Below are positions 44,074 to 56,387 of a stretch of 64,000 bases of DNA, piece by piece. The translations under genes were made by a program, and so were the position numbers. The first letter of the stretch is position 1. Every line of letters begins with the position of its first letter. The notes under the pieces are model-generated. The model ran no database searches. It saw nothing but the letters and a program-made list of their open reading frames with translations, and was not told the DNA's origin. This DNA comes from Phlyctochytrium arcticum (Eukaryota > Chytridiomycota > Chytridiomycetes > Chytridiales > Chytridiaceae): contig JAHLKI010000012.1 of the NCBI GenBank assembly GCA_025602905.1, forward strand, positions 558,001-622,000. The letters run 5' to 3'.

Positions 44074-46349
44074 TTACATGGCAGCTCGGAGTCTTGCCAT
44101 GACTTCTGGATAGTTTTTGGCAACGTACCATTGTGCGGCGGCGGCCTGTAGAGAGAAGATAAGAATAACACTCTGGTTTCGAAATGTGAAATTATCCAGT
44201 CTTACCTCGCGCAAAGCAATAGCGTTGGTCAATTCAGCTTCGGTTCGTGCAAGTTCCGCAGCCTTGTCATACGCCGAAAGGGATTCCTCAAACTTTCCTT
44301 GGTGCAACAACAGTTGGGCCAGTTGGGCGTAAGCCATGTCGCACATGGGGTCGACTTCGATGGCCTTTCGACATTCCGATTCGGCCTTGGCGGTATCCTG
44401 TTTTGATTGCAAGTGAAGAATGGCTAAATAGAGACTCATATCAGACATTGAACCACCAGAATGAGATTTGCGAGTAAAAACTAACCCTTATTGATGTGAG
44501 GAAGAGGCGACGCTGGCATCAGAGCGATGGCCTTGTCAAAGTTAATGATGGCTACAAATCACATTTCCGTTAATATAATGTCACAAAGTGTCAATATGTG
44601 CCCCAATCATCATACCTTGTTCGTAATTTTGAGTATCCAACATGATTTCTCCGCGGTAGTTGAAGACCTCCCCACTCGTCTTAAACTTGCGAGACGCCTT
44701 TTCAAACGTGGTGTTCGCATTCTCCAATTCTCCCATCTTGTACAGGGCAACACCCATCTGGATGTGCGCATACACAAACGTATCGTCGAGAGCCATGCAC
44801 TTTTTATAATCCTCAACGGCACCAACCATATCTTGAGTCAAAGAGCGGACCTGGCCACGGTGATAGTAGACGTCAGGGTCCTGGGGGTTGATGCCGATGG
44901 CTCGGTCGTATTCGCCAATGGCCTTTTCCAACTCGCCCCGCTCCATGAAGATGGAGGCGCGCTTGACGATACTGTTGGTGTTTTTGGGGTCGAGCTCAAG
45001 AGACCGCTCAAGATCCTCAAATGCCGCATCGACATTACCGCGGAGGAAGAAGAAGGTTGCGCGCATGTTGTACGCAAAGGGGGCAAAGAAGGGACTCAAT
45101 TTTCCGGTTTCGATACCGGCAGTAATCTCGGTATCCGCAAGGTTGTAGTTACGGTCCTTGACGGCTTGGTAGGACTTTTTAACCAATTCATCTCCTTCTT
45201 CGACTACGGGGTGATCCAAGACAACCGCGGATCCTGAACTGGTCAAGTGGAATGAGTCCATGTACGCGGCGATAAAGGTATCCGATGGGAGCTTTTGTAG
45301 CTTGGTGCTCATCAATTCCTTGGCTTTGTTTTGGGCGAGGGACTTTAAAACGCGATCCGTTGACCCCAAAACCGATTCATTCTTAAACTCTTCCAGAACG
45401 CACATGACGGTGTAATCTAAGAGACATGTGTGAGAACAATACTCTTTTGTCTGATGAACGAGCTCAAAAGTCACCATTGAGAGCAGCAGTCCAATCCTCT
45501 GTGTGCTCATAAGCTTGCGCTCGACGGTTCAGGGCCTTGACGTAGGTACTGTCCAACTTTAAGGCAGCAGTACAATCTTCCAGAACGGCGTCATAGTTGT
45601 TCTGTAAAATAAACAAGAGGCCATCAAATATTCCGGTCCAGGAAGGCGAGTTTTCAAAGTAAACGAACCAGATTGGCATAGCATGCAGCCCGGTTGCTGT
45701 AGAATACGGCATCATTTGGAGACAAGGTGATGGCCTGGGAGTACAACTTGAGAGCCTCATCGTAGCCTTTCTCGGCGTAGTACTTGTTTCCCAACACCTT
45801 GGCCTGCTTGGCCAGATCCGCACGCGCCTAGAGTAAGGTTGATGAGTACTAGATTTCCAATGTATCAGGGCAGAGTCATGACTTACAGCCTTGCTCAAGC
45901 TTTCGATGTCTTCGGGGAAGAGATTATCAGGCAGAGGTTCCTTCTCTGCTGGCGTCTCGTCTGTCACTGACTGTGGGGTCTCGGATTCTGACAGGAGAGA
46001 GCACTGGTTAATCCTTATCATAGGTCGAAAACAAGTATGTCCCACCTTTCGCACCGGCTGTTGACGCAACCTTCTTTGAGCTCTTCTTCTTCTTCTTTGG
46101 CTTGGGAGAAGTGAGTTTCGGCGATTCAGGCTTCTTTTTCTTGTCCTCAGCAGCGTTGGAAGAAAGCAAGTACCATGCCCCGGCAGCGACTGCGACTCCC
46201 GCAACGGCACATGCTGCAACCACCTTCCAGGACGGATGAATCGACTTTTGCGCGGCCTCGACGGGAACTGTCGGTGCGAGAATCACCGGAGGTGAGACCA
46301 CAATCGGTGGCGGGACAGAAGATACGTTTGGCGACGGGATGGAAGCCAT
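44074..46349 (-). CDS. TOM70: mitochondrial import receptor TOM70, 615 aa, eight exons
   Basis: Exons 46349-46046, 45987-45887, 45827-45669, 45601-45475, 45416-44616, 44551-44486, 44423-44206 and 44145-44074 close in 1848 nt. Residues about 41-62 form the N-terminal transmembrane anchor (VVAACAVAGVAVAAGAWYLL), followed by a Lys-rich linker. TPR repeats begin at about 140 (GNKYYAEKGYDEALKLYSQAI and FYSNRAACYANL), continue after a middle insert and end with the core receptor repeats (YYHRGQVRSLTQD, AYAQLAQLLLHQGKF). TOM70 sits in the outer membrane and takes hydrophobic precursors from Hsp70/Hsp90. Length equals the usual 600-620. Confidence 0.93.
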
Positions 46350-46519
46350 ATTTTGTATGTGTTCTTTGACGATCCGAATTTCACTTTATTTCCAAAAAAT
46401 TGACGCAGCCCGTCACTTCGATCTGGCCGGCGTTGCCTTGGGGAAGTTGGAGGCACAGCCATGCAAACAGCCAACTGTCGGGGTCGGACTTTGGCGAAAT
46501 CTGTGACATTTTGCTGGAA

Positions 46520-47430
46520 ATGTCCGACGATTACTGGGGCATTGACGCCATCTTGGCCGAGCAGCAGGTTATTAGCAAGTGGATTCCTTCATTTGACTCA
46601 GTACTGACTTTTCTTGGGATGTAGAAACTGCCATGTTACTTTCGGTTTGAGGTTCCTGGCTACGGTTTCCTGGAAGGCAATCACGATGTCGACGTGGGTA
46701 TTCGTCTCTCGTGTGTTACTGAAGCTACCCACCCCAACTCTACTCGAAATGCACTAGCTGGCAGCAAATACCCGGATAGAACTTCCCTTTTGGCTCGCAG
46801 AACACCTTGCCCTCAAGTAACTAAAGTCCCTGGTGCCACACTGTTTGTTTATCCTGACTGGTCATCATTCTCCAGCCAGTACATTGATATCGACACACCC
46901 AAATGCTTCAAACAACGCGTACGAGACGATCTGAAGGCCTCTCCGACGGCGGTCAATTTGAGTAGATTGTGTCAGTACTACTATGCTTTTGGAGTGCACT
47001 TTATGGAGTTGTGAGTTCACATAGGATCCTTTGGGCTATGCCAACGGTGTATTGATTTTATTTTAGATTGATGGAAAGTCGACTGCCCGGTGTCCTGGCC
47101 GAGGTAAGTGTACCGGATGCCCATTCACATGCACTGTTGAAAGCCGCTCACCACCCATCCCCAGGCATTCCGCGACCGCCTCCCTTTCATCCTGGATTAC
47201 GCCCAAACCTCCCGTCTCCGAGCTGACCGTTCCGAATTTGTCGACTCGTTAGACGAAACGGAACGAGAATGTAAGCCGTCTGCAGCTTCGAGACTTGATA
47301 TTTCACGTCTAATTCGGCTTTTTTAGTATACAAATGTGCGCATGAGAGTGTGGGTGCAATGGCAGAATGGGATCGTCGTAAAGGCATGAGAATACAAACT
47401 GCCGAGATCTTGAGGATGAAGACCGGCTAG
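46520..47430 (+). CDS. PSF3: GINS complex subunit PSF3, 185 aa, seven exons
   Basis: Exons 46520-46567, 46625-46693, 46758-46816, 46876-47010, 47067-47103, 47165-47270 and 47327-47430 close in 558 nt. The start MSDDYWGIDAILAEQQ, then KLPCYF, AANTRIELPFWLAEHLALK, DTPKCFKQRVRDDLKASP, YYYAFG and SLDETERE-LYK are PSF3 signatures. PSF3 is one of four GINS subunits that activate the Mcm2-7 helicase with Cdc45. Intron 1 has a GTTATT donor, which is atypical. Small exons (37 and 59 nt) make automated prediction likely to miss it. Confidence 0.9.
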
Positions 47431-48289
47431 CGTACTTGCGTGTCATGTTCGTGTATATATTTTTACTGTGTGCTACTCTCTAACCTTTTAATTAATTATG
47501 ACTGCTTTGATATTCCATTTTTGACCACTGATGCGTGTTGCAGATATATGACCAGCACGGGGAACCGGCACTTGGTATCATCCCATTGGGAGTAGCCGAT
47601 GTATCTTGCAACTGCCGCGCACCAATGTAGATGTTTGACGCGTAGTACAGTAGTACTGCACGCGTGGAAGTGGCCCGAGTGACCAAGCGCTGGAGAAGAT
47701 ATCGTAAATGGCGAACTGTATATGCATCATGACCAGTGTAGTGACATTGACATAGTTTGAATTGTAGGATAAAACATACAGTCATCGGGAGATGTATGTT
47801 TGAACGGGAAAACTATTCAAAGGCAATGAGGAATACCAAAGAACACCATGCAGAAGTCCGTGAGGGTCCTTTGTACCGATGGCTGAGATCCTTCGGCTCT
47901 TCGAATATTATACACTGCCATCCCCGCCAAATGGCAGCGCTATCCATTTTCAGTGTCGCCTGCGTCAGCCCTGTTTGCCCACAACGGGTGTCCTTCGTGC
48001 CGGCCCTTAACTTCCCTCCCGGATTGCCACATGAAAGATAGGATACGGTGTGAGTGCGGAGGAGGGTTGTTTGCAGTGGGTGATAGATTTTGTCGCAATA
48101 GGCTGGGGGGATGGGTGACGTTTGTTGTTGAAGCGAGTTCAAACATGCCAGGCTGAGGGATAGATACCAAGGTCCAACTGTGAATGGGAGAGACAATGTC
48201 GGCCTAAAGTAGGTGCTTGGTTAGGGGATGGTATGGACGGCGAGTCATTTGACAGACAAATGTGGGTGGGGAGAAGGGCATGATGGATG
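47431..48289. other. gene-free stretch between PSF3 and repeat B
   Basis: About 860 bp with no supportable gene on either strand. It ends where similarity to the outer part of the large repeat begins. Confidence 0.4.
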
Positions 48290-50840
48290 AGACGGAGGGA
48301 CCAGATGGTGAGGACTTGATGCGTGGGAATGGACAGTCATAATGGAATTTCTAAAACGCTCGTCAGCTGTGTGTCCTTTCACGAGGTTTGCAAACGAGTA
48401 TCGGTCTTCCAAACATGAAGCGGCGAGTGGGGCAAGAACAGCATATTGCTGGCAAGTCCGTTTGAGACATAACGGCCATATGCTCGGGTCCAATCGGGGG
48501 CTCTGGGATGAATGGTTCATTGTTTTGCGCTCGTAAACAACAATCATTTCTGGAAGTTGGTGGTGTGCACTCTTTTGCGGTCGTAAACAACGATTGGTTT
48601 GGGGGTAGGAGGTGTGGGAAAGGTTTTCAGGAGGCGACTTTCTGACCAGTACTAGTAGGTAGGGTGTTGGTTGTTCAAGCTTGAGGCGGTAGGTCTACTT
48701 GAGTCTGTTTTCAGAGGTCAGAGAAGAACCAAACGTGGTAAACACAACGACTGGCATACCCAATACCCGAGCACCGGCGGCCTTCCTCCTCGATAGACAA
48801 CGTGCGCAGCTCCAGGACCAGCACCATATTGCAGCTTTCTGTTTGCCGCTGTGTCGATGCTCTTGGTAGTTTTCTGTGTGCAAAAGTCGCGAGTTTTATC
48901 GAGAGGAAAACACTTTGACCTTGAGGAACTCGCCAGGGGCAAGCCAGATCCAGACGCGATTTTTGGCCGAGAGACGAAAACTCAAAGGACAAACGAGACG
49001 GAAAGACAACAGTGCACTCTGGACAACGGAAATACCTAGGGCGATCTGCTTCAGGCAGCCTCTATTCATACTCTGCCGGCATTTTCCTTCTTGGGCCGTT
49101 TGGCCAAGATTGTTCAATTCAATGGTGTTCAGGATACCACCCAAACCGCAACACCAGCTCATCACAGACGGTTTACTGCAACTACGAGGATCACTCCTCA
49201 ACAAGACTTATACATTCATTCTCATTCTCCGACCGTGCCAGCAGTCCCAACCGCCGTTACCTCTCCCAATGAAAAAGATCTTTACGAGGTCAAGATGCAA
49301 ATCTGGCCCTACGCGTCGACCCAGCCGCGACGCGTAAGCTAGAATTTCCTGCGCAAGGGATATGGCCCGGATGGCCTGATGGAACTTTCAGCCAATCGCA
49401 GGCTTTTCCTCAGGTCACGCCATAATCACCCACTCGGGCTATAAAAGCCGGCCTTCCCCCCGTTTCCCTCTTGCTTTTTTCTTCATCTCGCCCACCCCGC
49501 GTCCAGCTCCCTTCCGCGCCTTGGTAAGTATTCTTTACCCGTCTCATTTTGTGATTGGTTTTCTTATGCTAACCGCCGCCATATCCCTTCTTCTTCCCCT
49601 TCACTTCTCTCAGATCCCGTTCACCTCGCCATCCTTCCTTCACCCACCGTCACCAGCACCACCCTCAACCAGCACCCCATTCAGCACCCCTCTTCAGCAT
49701 CCCATTCAGCACCCTCTCTTCAGCACCCCATTCAGCACCCCCTCTCAACACCCCATTCAGCACCTCAACGCCAGGACTGGATCGGATCAGGCCCGGATCA
49801 GGACAGGACTGGATCAGGACTGGATCAGGACTGGAGGGCTTTCTCAGGTGAGTGGTCTGTAGTGTAGGTGCGTGGCAGAACCGGACTGACACTGCGCGTG
49901 GCGGCGCGCAGTGCTGTACTGTGCTCGGGATGGCAGTGCATGTGACGTCTGAGAGCCGGAGGGGCTCGATGAGGGCGCGCAAGGGCCGGGAAGACTTCAA
50001 CTTTTATTCTCTTTGCTTGTTTTTTCATACCCTTGTAACATAACATACTCTTGTAACATACAATACACTTTGCGCTATATACAAATGAAATCCTTTGACC
50101 ATACTATGTTCTTTATCTTGCAAACTTGGCCATCGTCCATCAATCAATTGTAGCCAATTTCAGACTGCCTTGAAAAATGGCCATGTTTGAACCCACATCT
50201 CTACCTAATGCCACCGTGGTCTCGATGCCGAGATTGTTGGTCTTGTTCCACTATGAGATTTGTGCCACAAAAAACGTACCGCCCCCACTGCATAGGGCAT
50301 TCGCTGGCTCCCATCATTCAGCATCGCTACCGGCCATCAGGTCCAATAGAGAACTCGGGGTTGTCGTTCCCAATGGATTGCAGAGCTAGCGAGCAGAGCA
50401 TTGCGAGAGACAGCTTATTAAAGTCGAATGGCAGTGTTAGGACATCAGGAGGGAGAAAAGGCCCGCGAATTCCCTGTGACGCTGCCCTTTGCAATCATCT
50501 CGCCTACCAACGCATCTCCAACTATACTTTGCTTCATAGAGTGCTTCACAAAAACTCATTCATTAGACACCCATGATCAGCAACCATCCGTTGGAAAAGT
50601 ACCTTATATGCAGCGTCACGGGTGGAAACTCGAGTCGGCGTCAAGACCGGTTCCAGTAAATCATATGCACAGATTTAGCCGTCGCACTAGGTAACTCTAG
50701 GTGTCGGCTGAAGATTTCGAGAGTGCTTTCTCTTCCGTACCTTGGATGGCTATTCTGGTACTATTCCCGCTTCTTGATCAAACCTGCAAACTCTGATGAC
50801 CTGCGCAGCTTTATTACCGAACCGGCTATGAATCATTTTG
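48290..50840 (-). repeat. large dispersed repeat, copy B (inverted)
   Basis: Inverted copy of repeat A and C. It carries TATA at 49440-49446 (plus), CCAAT at 49392-49396, the paired ACGCGT at 49311-49335, a leader, a GTAAGT donor near 49524, an acceptor CTCTCAG near 49614, shortened minisatellites at about 49660-49830 and an AG-GTGAGT junction near 49850. The short ORF starting MAVHVTSESRRGS is present (plus, about 49930) but ends differently because of a change around 50030. Confidence 0.75.
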
Positions 50841-50869
50841 CCCACACGAGCTAAAGGCGGCATTTCAAA

Positions 50870-51288
50870 GAATAAAACATGCAGCCTGTTGTTGGTTTGG
50901 CCGGAGGGGACCCTTACACCGCCCGTTCCGAGCTCACCGTTTCTGAAGTGCGAGTAACATCACGGACGCAGATGCATCCTTTACACACACTACAATAGCT
51001 GAATTCAAGGAATTTGCTCATTACTATTCACTGTTATCAGTGAAAACCGCTGCATTCATCAGGCATCCATCCTCACATTCTACCGAGAGACCCAGATCTC
51101 GCTTACGTAATCAAAACTCCGTCTCGAAATTCAAGACGGTTTGGATTTCATTCCACAAAAGTAGCTGTTTTTACAGCGATGGTGGGCATTCAGGAGATAC
51201 TGGGTCAGACTCCAGACATCGCGAGTCCTTCGCAGCAGCAGAAGCACCGGTGCCGGAACCCGTGGTGGACCCCCAAAGATTTGTTTAA
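50870..51288 (+). pseudogene. CATIP promoter and exon 1 duplicate, broken
   Basis: From about 50880 the sequence follows the CATIP upstream region read in CATIP direction (CGAGCTCACCGT, TGCGAGTAACATCACGGA, CTCGCTTACGTAATCAAAA) up to TTTTTACAGCG and an ATG at 51179. The coding part begins MVGIQEILGQTPDIA, then shifts frame into the EAPVPEPVVDP block. It ends at about 51288 and is joined directly to the copied promoter of the mitochondrial-targeted gene. It cannot make CATIP. Confidence 0.65.
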
Positions 51289-51294
51289 ATCCAG

Positions 51295-52875
51295 CGCTTT
51301 GACATTTCTGCCACCTGTCAAATCGCGATGCACGCTCTATCCTGCATCTTTTTTGAGGGAAAGAATTGGCAATGTCAAAATGTAATGTGAGGGAGTATAA
51401 AGAGGAGCGTTGTGGGGAGGGACCCTCGACATTTTCTTGGGATTTTTCCGGCCACATATAAAGCATCATCAGAACCATGAGGTTCACGCGAGCGGCTGGG
51501 ATTGTCAAGATTATTCGTCTACTGGCAGTCGTGAATTTATGTGCTAGAAGCTACACCTCCCGTACTCGTATCGTAAAACCCTTACCTGAACCGAAACTGA
51601 ATGAAATGTGAGTATTTTATTTTTGCTTATAGCTTTTTGGTCCTAATTACCGGAACTCCCAAAGATTGTTTCACACGGCTCACCCCGATTGGCCGGATCT
51701 TCACGACAGGCCGTCTGACCATAAGAAATGGGTCCCCCGCTTCACTCTCGACCAGCATGTTGTTGGAGAACTGAACGCGACTACCAGAATGTAAGTTTGA
51801 ACATATCGTCTTTTCACTTTCCTGCCCCAGAAATTAAAATGTCATTTTAGCACCCCGGCAGCGAACCAGCCAGGCCAAAAACTAACTAACCGTCACGCCC
51901 AAGGCTTACCCTCCCTCCATCAACTCCCACAATCCGAGACCCTTCCCGAAGCATCCTGGCTCTTCAACAAGCCCATCATGACCGCCAATCACACCCGAAT
52001 CATTCATCCCCCCTCAGCCATGCGTGCCATCGACGTCCCCCTCTGGCTTTCAGCGTGGCAGCCGTAACCGATTCCGGAATCCAAGCCAAACCCATGGCAG
52101 GGTTGGCCACCGTCATGAAGTCGCTCGACACTTTACTGTTCAAATCTAAGGAGGGGGAGAAACGGTATCATGCGGTGGCTGACATGTTTTTTCGGTGGTT
52201 GGATGCAAGACTGTAAATGAAATGTGAGTATTGGGGACAGTCGTGCGGGCTCAGAGTTTCTGCTAACGCGTGAAGTTGCACAGGGGTGCAAAAAATGTTC
52301 ACGGGAAACGAAACAAAACCCGCGTCGATATTGGCATTTTTGGGGAGCCAAACACGCTAACTGCAACTGTTGAGGTATATATTTTCGTTTACCTTGTTAC
52401 TGAAAGGTCACTCATTTGCATCTTCAACATCTTCAGTGCAAACGCCCACTCGCCACTCGCACGGGTGGAACAACTCTTTTCCGCAAAGCCTTGGGGGAGA
52501 AACGGTATCATGCGGTGGCTGACATGTTTTTTACGGTGGTTGGATGCAAGACTGTGAATGAAATGTGAGTATTGGGGACAGTCGTGCTGGTTCAGAGTTT
52601 TCGCTAACGTGTGAAATTGCGCAGGGGTGCAAAAAATGTTCACGGGAAACGAAACAAAACCCGCGTCGATATTGGCATCTTTGGGGAGCCAAACACGCTT
52701 ACTGCAACTGTCGAGGTAGATATTTTCGTCGGTGCATATGCGGTTGCGGGAGGCAGGGGTGAAGGGCGTTGAGGATTTGTCGTTGGAGTGGTTGATGATG
52801 CTTGATCGGGCTGCGCTGCGGGGAGGGATGGCTGGGTTTCAACAGTGTCTTGGGGAGCGAGGACAATTTGTGTAG
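51295..52875 (+). pseudogene. decayed paralogue of the mitochondrial-targeted gene at 11243
   Basis: Promoter block 51295-51478 (with GTATAAAG), then an ATG at 51478 and a presequence ending ARSYTSR, then exons resembling exons 2 and 3 of the parent with introns at equivalent places. The frame breaks after AMRAIDVP (about 52045). The exon 3-end/intron/exon 4 block (about 52153-52388) is repeated at about 52493-52728, spaced 340 bp, with an exon 5 piece between. The last 140 bp resemble the parent C-terminus (LSLEWLMMLDRAALRGG). Several stops and frameshifts make it a pseudogene. Confidence 0.8.
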
Positions 52876-53669
52876 TATGTTCGCGTAGTTTTTTTTGTAG
52901 TTCGTTTAAATTTGTACGTTGTTGTGTTTGAATTGTATTCCCGTAAATGAAGCTATTCCTCAGTCTCTATTTGGTGAAGTGGATATCATAAAGGATGGCC
53001 CACCGGTTATTTTTCACGAGAGTGGTGCAACATTGGATGTCGACTCGTACTTACGATGAAAGAATTGATAAAGCACATCACACATCATGCCTGTTTTTAT
53101 TCCAAGAAATACTGGTCAAAAAATCGGTCGAACAAGCAGAAGCTTTATGGGGGTGACCCAGGGGGTGACCTACATGGCACGATGGTTAGCGTCGACAAAT
53201 CGCAACTATTTTCTTCTCCACAAAGCACAATCAGCACAGTATACTAAGTATGTGACTGTTTGAGTATGTAGATGCAGCAAAATTTGGATATGACTGCTGT
53301 ATATAGCGGGCGTCCCAGCGTGCAATTTTCCCAGTCTCAGGCTCACCAATCGAGTTCGGAATTCACCGGAAATGCATAAGTGGAGTAAGTAGCGGTATCC
53401 CGGCAATACCCGAGCGTATCTATCCCTGGACATCCTCCACTTTCTCCGTCAGGCTGTTCGAACCTTGGTCACCACTACGCAAATAAAGACGCAAAGACAA
53501 CGTCGAATACTTCCAATCCCATTTGCACTTACGAATCGCTGGAAATTTAGCGAGAATCCATATAACCAGGGATTGGCTTGCTCTCCAAAAGAGTCTCTAA
53601 GTAACAGTCAGGAATAGTCTGCAGTAGTCTGATCTCATTTATTTAGATCTTCGGTTTAATGAGCTATCC
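52876..53669. other. gene-free stretch between pseudogene and repeat C
   Basis: About 790 bp; short frames only. TGTATATAGCGGGCG at about 53300 echoes TATATAGCGGAC at about 10755, but I see no gene or clear repeat unit. Confidence 0.35.
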
Positions 53670-56320
53670 TCGTGTCAGCAAAGTGATTCAGAGCCGTTTC
53701 GGTAATAAAGTGGCGACGGTCATTAGAGTTTACAGGTCTGATCAAGAAGCGGGAATGGTACCAGATTAGCCATCCAAGGTAGGGAAGAGAAAGCACTCTC
53801 GAAATCTTCAGCCGACACCTAGAGTTACCTAGTGCGACGGGTAAATCTGTGCATACGATTTACTGGAACCGTTCTTGACGGCCCCTCGAGTTTCCTTCTC
53901 TCAAAGTGCTGCGCAGGTGTTCCCACCCGTGACACTGCCTATTCCAACAGATGGTTGCTGATGATGGGTGTCTAATGAATGAGTTTTTGTGAAGCACTCT
54001 ATGAAGCAAAGTATAGTTGGAGATGCGTTGGTAGGGCGAGATGATTGCAAAGGGCAGCGGCACACAGGGAACTCGCGGGCCTTTTCTCCCTGTTGATGTC
54101 CTAACACTGCCATTTGACTTTAATAAACTGTCTCTCGCAATGCTCTGCTCGTTATGTCTACACACATTGAGAACGACAATCCCAAGTTCCTTATCAGAAC
54201 AGATGGTCGATGGCGATGGTGGCAGCCAGCGGGTGCACTATGCGGCGTAGGGTAGCAAGGGTTGTGGTAGTCATCACAACGAGAATCTCAAAGAAAAACA
54301 TGTCCAGCAATCTCGGCGGTGATCGTAAGTCCGACATGGTATAGATGTAGCTGAAACATGGCCATCTTTCAAGGCAGTCTGAAATTGGCTACAATTGACT
54401 GATGGACGCGTCTCAGGCAATGATCAAGTTTGCAAGATGAAGAACATAGTATGGTCAAAGGATTTCATTTGTATATAGCGCAAAGTGTATTGTATGTTAC
54501 AAGGGTAAGAAAACAAGCAAAGAGAATAAAAGTTGAAGTCTTCCCGGCCCTTGCGCGCCCTCATTGAGCCCCTCCGGCTCTCAGACGTCACATGCACTGC
54601 CATCCCGAGCACAGTACAGCACTGCGCGCCACCCACGCGCAGCGTCAGTCCGTTTCTGCCACGCACCTACACTACAGACCACTCACCTAAGAAAGCCCTC
54701 CAGTCCTGATCCAGTCCTGATCCAGTCCTGACGTTGAGGTGCTGAATGGGGTGCTGAATGGGGTGCAGGTTGAAGGGGGTACTGGTGACGGTGAGATGAG
54801 GTGAAAGAAGGACGGCGAGGTGAGCGGAACTGAGAGAAGTGAAGGGGAAGAAGAAGGGATATGGCGGCGGTCAGCATAAGAAAACCCAATCACAAAATGA
54901 GACGGTAGACGAAGTATACTTACAAGGCGCGGAAGGGAGCTGGAAGCGGGGTGGGCGAGATGAAGAAAAAAGCAAGAGGGAAACGGGGGGAAGGCCGGCT
55001 TTTATAGCCCGAGAGGGTGATTATGGCGTGACTGAGGAAAAGCCTGCGATTGGCTGAAAGTTCCATCAGACCATCCGGGCCATATCCCTTGCGCAGGAAA
55101 TTCTAGCTTACGCGTCGCGGCTGGGTCGACGCGTAGGGCCAGATTTGCATCTTGACCTCGTAAGGAACTTTTTCATTGGGAAAGGTAGCGGCGGTTGGGA
55201 CTGCTGGCACGGTCGGAGAATGAGAATGAATGTATAAGTCTTGTTGAGGAGTGATCCTCCTAGTTGCAGTAAACCGTCTGTGATGAGCTGATGTTGTAGT
55301 TTCCGTGGTATCCTGAACACCATTGAAGTGAACGATCTTGGCCAAACGGCCCAAGAAGGAAAATGCCGGCAGAGTATGAAATAGAGGCTGCCTGAAGCAG
55401 ATCGCCCTAGGTATTTCCGTTGTCCAGAGTGCACTGTTGTCCTTCCGTCTCGTTTGTCCTTTGAGTTTTTCGCCTCTCCGCCAAAAATCGCGTCTGGATC
55501 TGGCTTGCCCCTGGCGAGTTCCTCAAGGTCAAAGTGTTTTCCTTCCCAAAAACCTCGCGACTTTTGCACACGGAAAACTACCAAGAGCATCGACAACCAC
55601 AACAGAAAGCTGCAATATGGTGCTGGTCCTGGAGCTGCGCACGTTGTCCATCGAGGAAGAAGGCTGCCGGAGCTCGGTTATTGGGTGTTATGGGTAAGTT
55701 AGTCGTTGTGTTTACCACGTTTGGTTCTTCACTGACCTCTGAAAACAGACTCAAGTAGACCTACCGCCTCCAGCTCGAACAACCAACAGCCTGCTTACCA
55801 GCACTGGTCATAGAAACGGCCTTTTGAGAGTCTTTCCCACACCTCCTACCTCCAAACCAATCGTTGTTTACGCCCGTTCACGGCCGCAAAAACAGTGCAC
55901 ACCACCGCCAACTTCCAGCAACGACCGTTGTTTACAACCGCAAACCAATGAATCACTCCCACCAGAGCCCCCGATTGGACCCGAGCGTATGGCCCTTAGG
56001 TCTCAAACGGACTTGCGAGCAATATGCTATTCTTGCCCCACTCACTGCTTCATGACAGTAAGGCCGATACTCGTTTGCAAACCTCGTGAAAGGAGACAGA
56101 AGCTGACGAGCGTTTTAGAACTTGCAATATGACCGTCCATTCCCGCACATCAAATCGTCACCATCTGGTCTGTGGTTTGAGCTGCGCAAAGAAATCACAG
56201 GAATCACTTGCCAGCACATCTTCAAGGTGTTTGTCATTCTACAAATCCGATGAATAAGTCTATGACGGGCCACTGCCAACAACTGAAAGGCAGAATCCAT
56301 AACATAGTATATGTAAAAAA
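53670..56320 (+). repeat. large dispersed repeat, copy C
   Basis: Direct copy relative to A. It has the left arm, the MAVHVTSESRRGS frame on the minus strand (about 54600-54424, here full length), only about two 12-bp minisatellite units, the TATA at 55000-55006 (minus), paired ACGCGT at 55110-55134 and the right arm up to AAAGGCAGAATCCATAACA at about 56305. The minisatellite collapse accounts for most of its shorter length. Confidence 0.75.
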
Positions 56321-56387
56321 GTGGATTTAACAATTCTAAATGATAACTTTTTTTGAGTCCCCATATCCTTCTCTTTTTGGACAGGCT

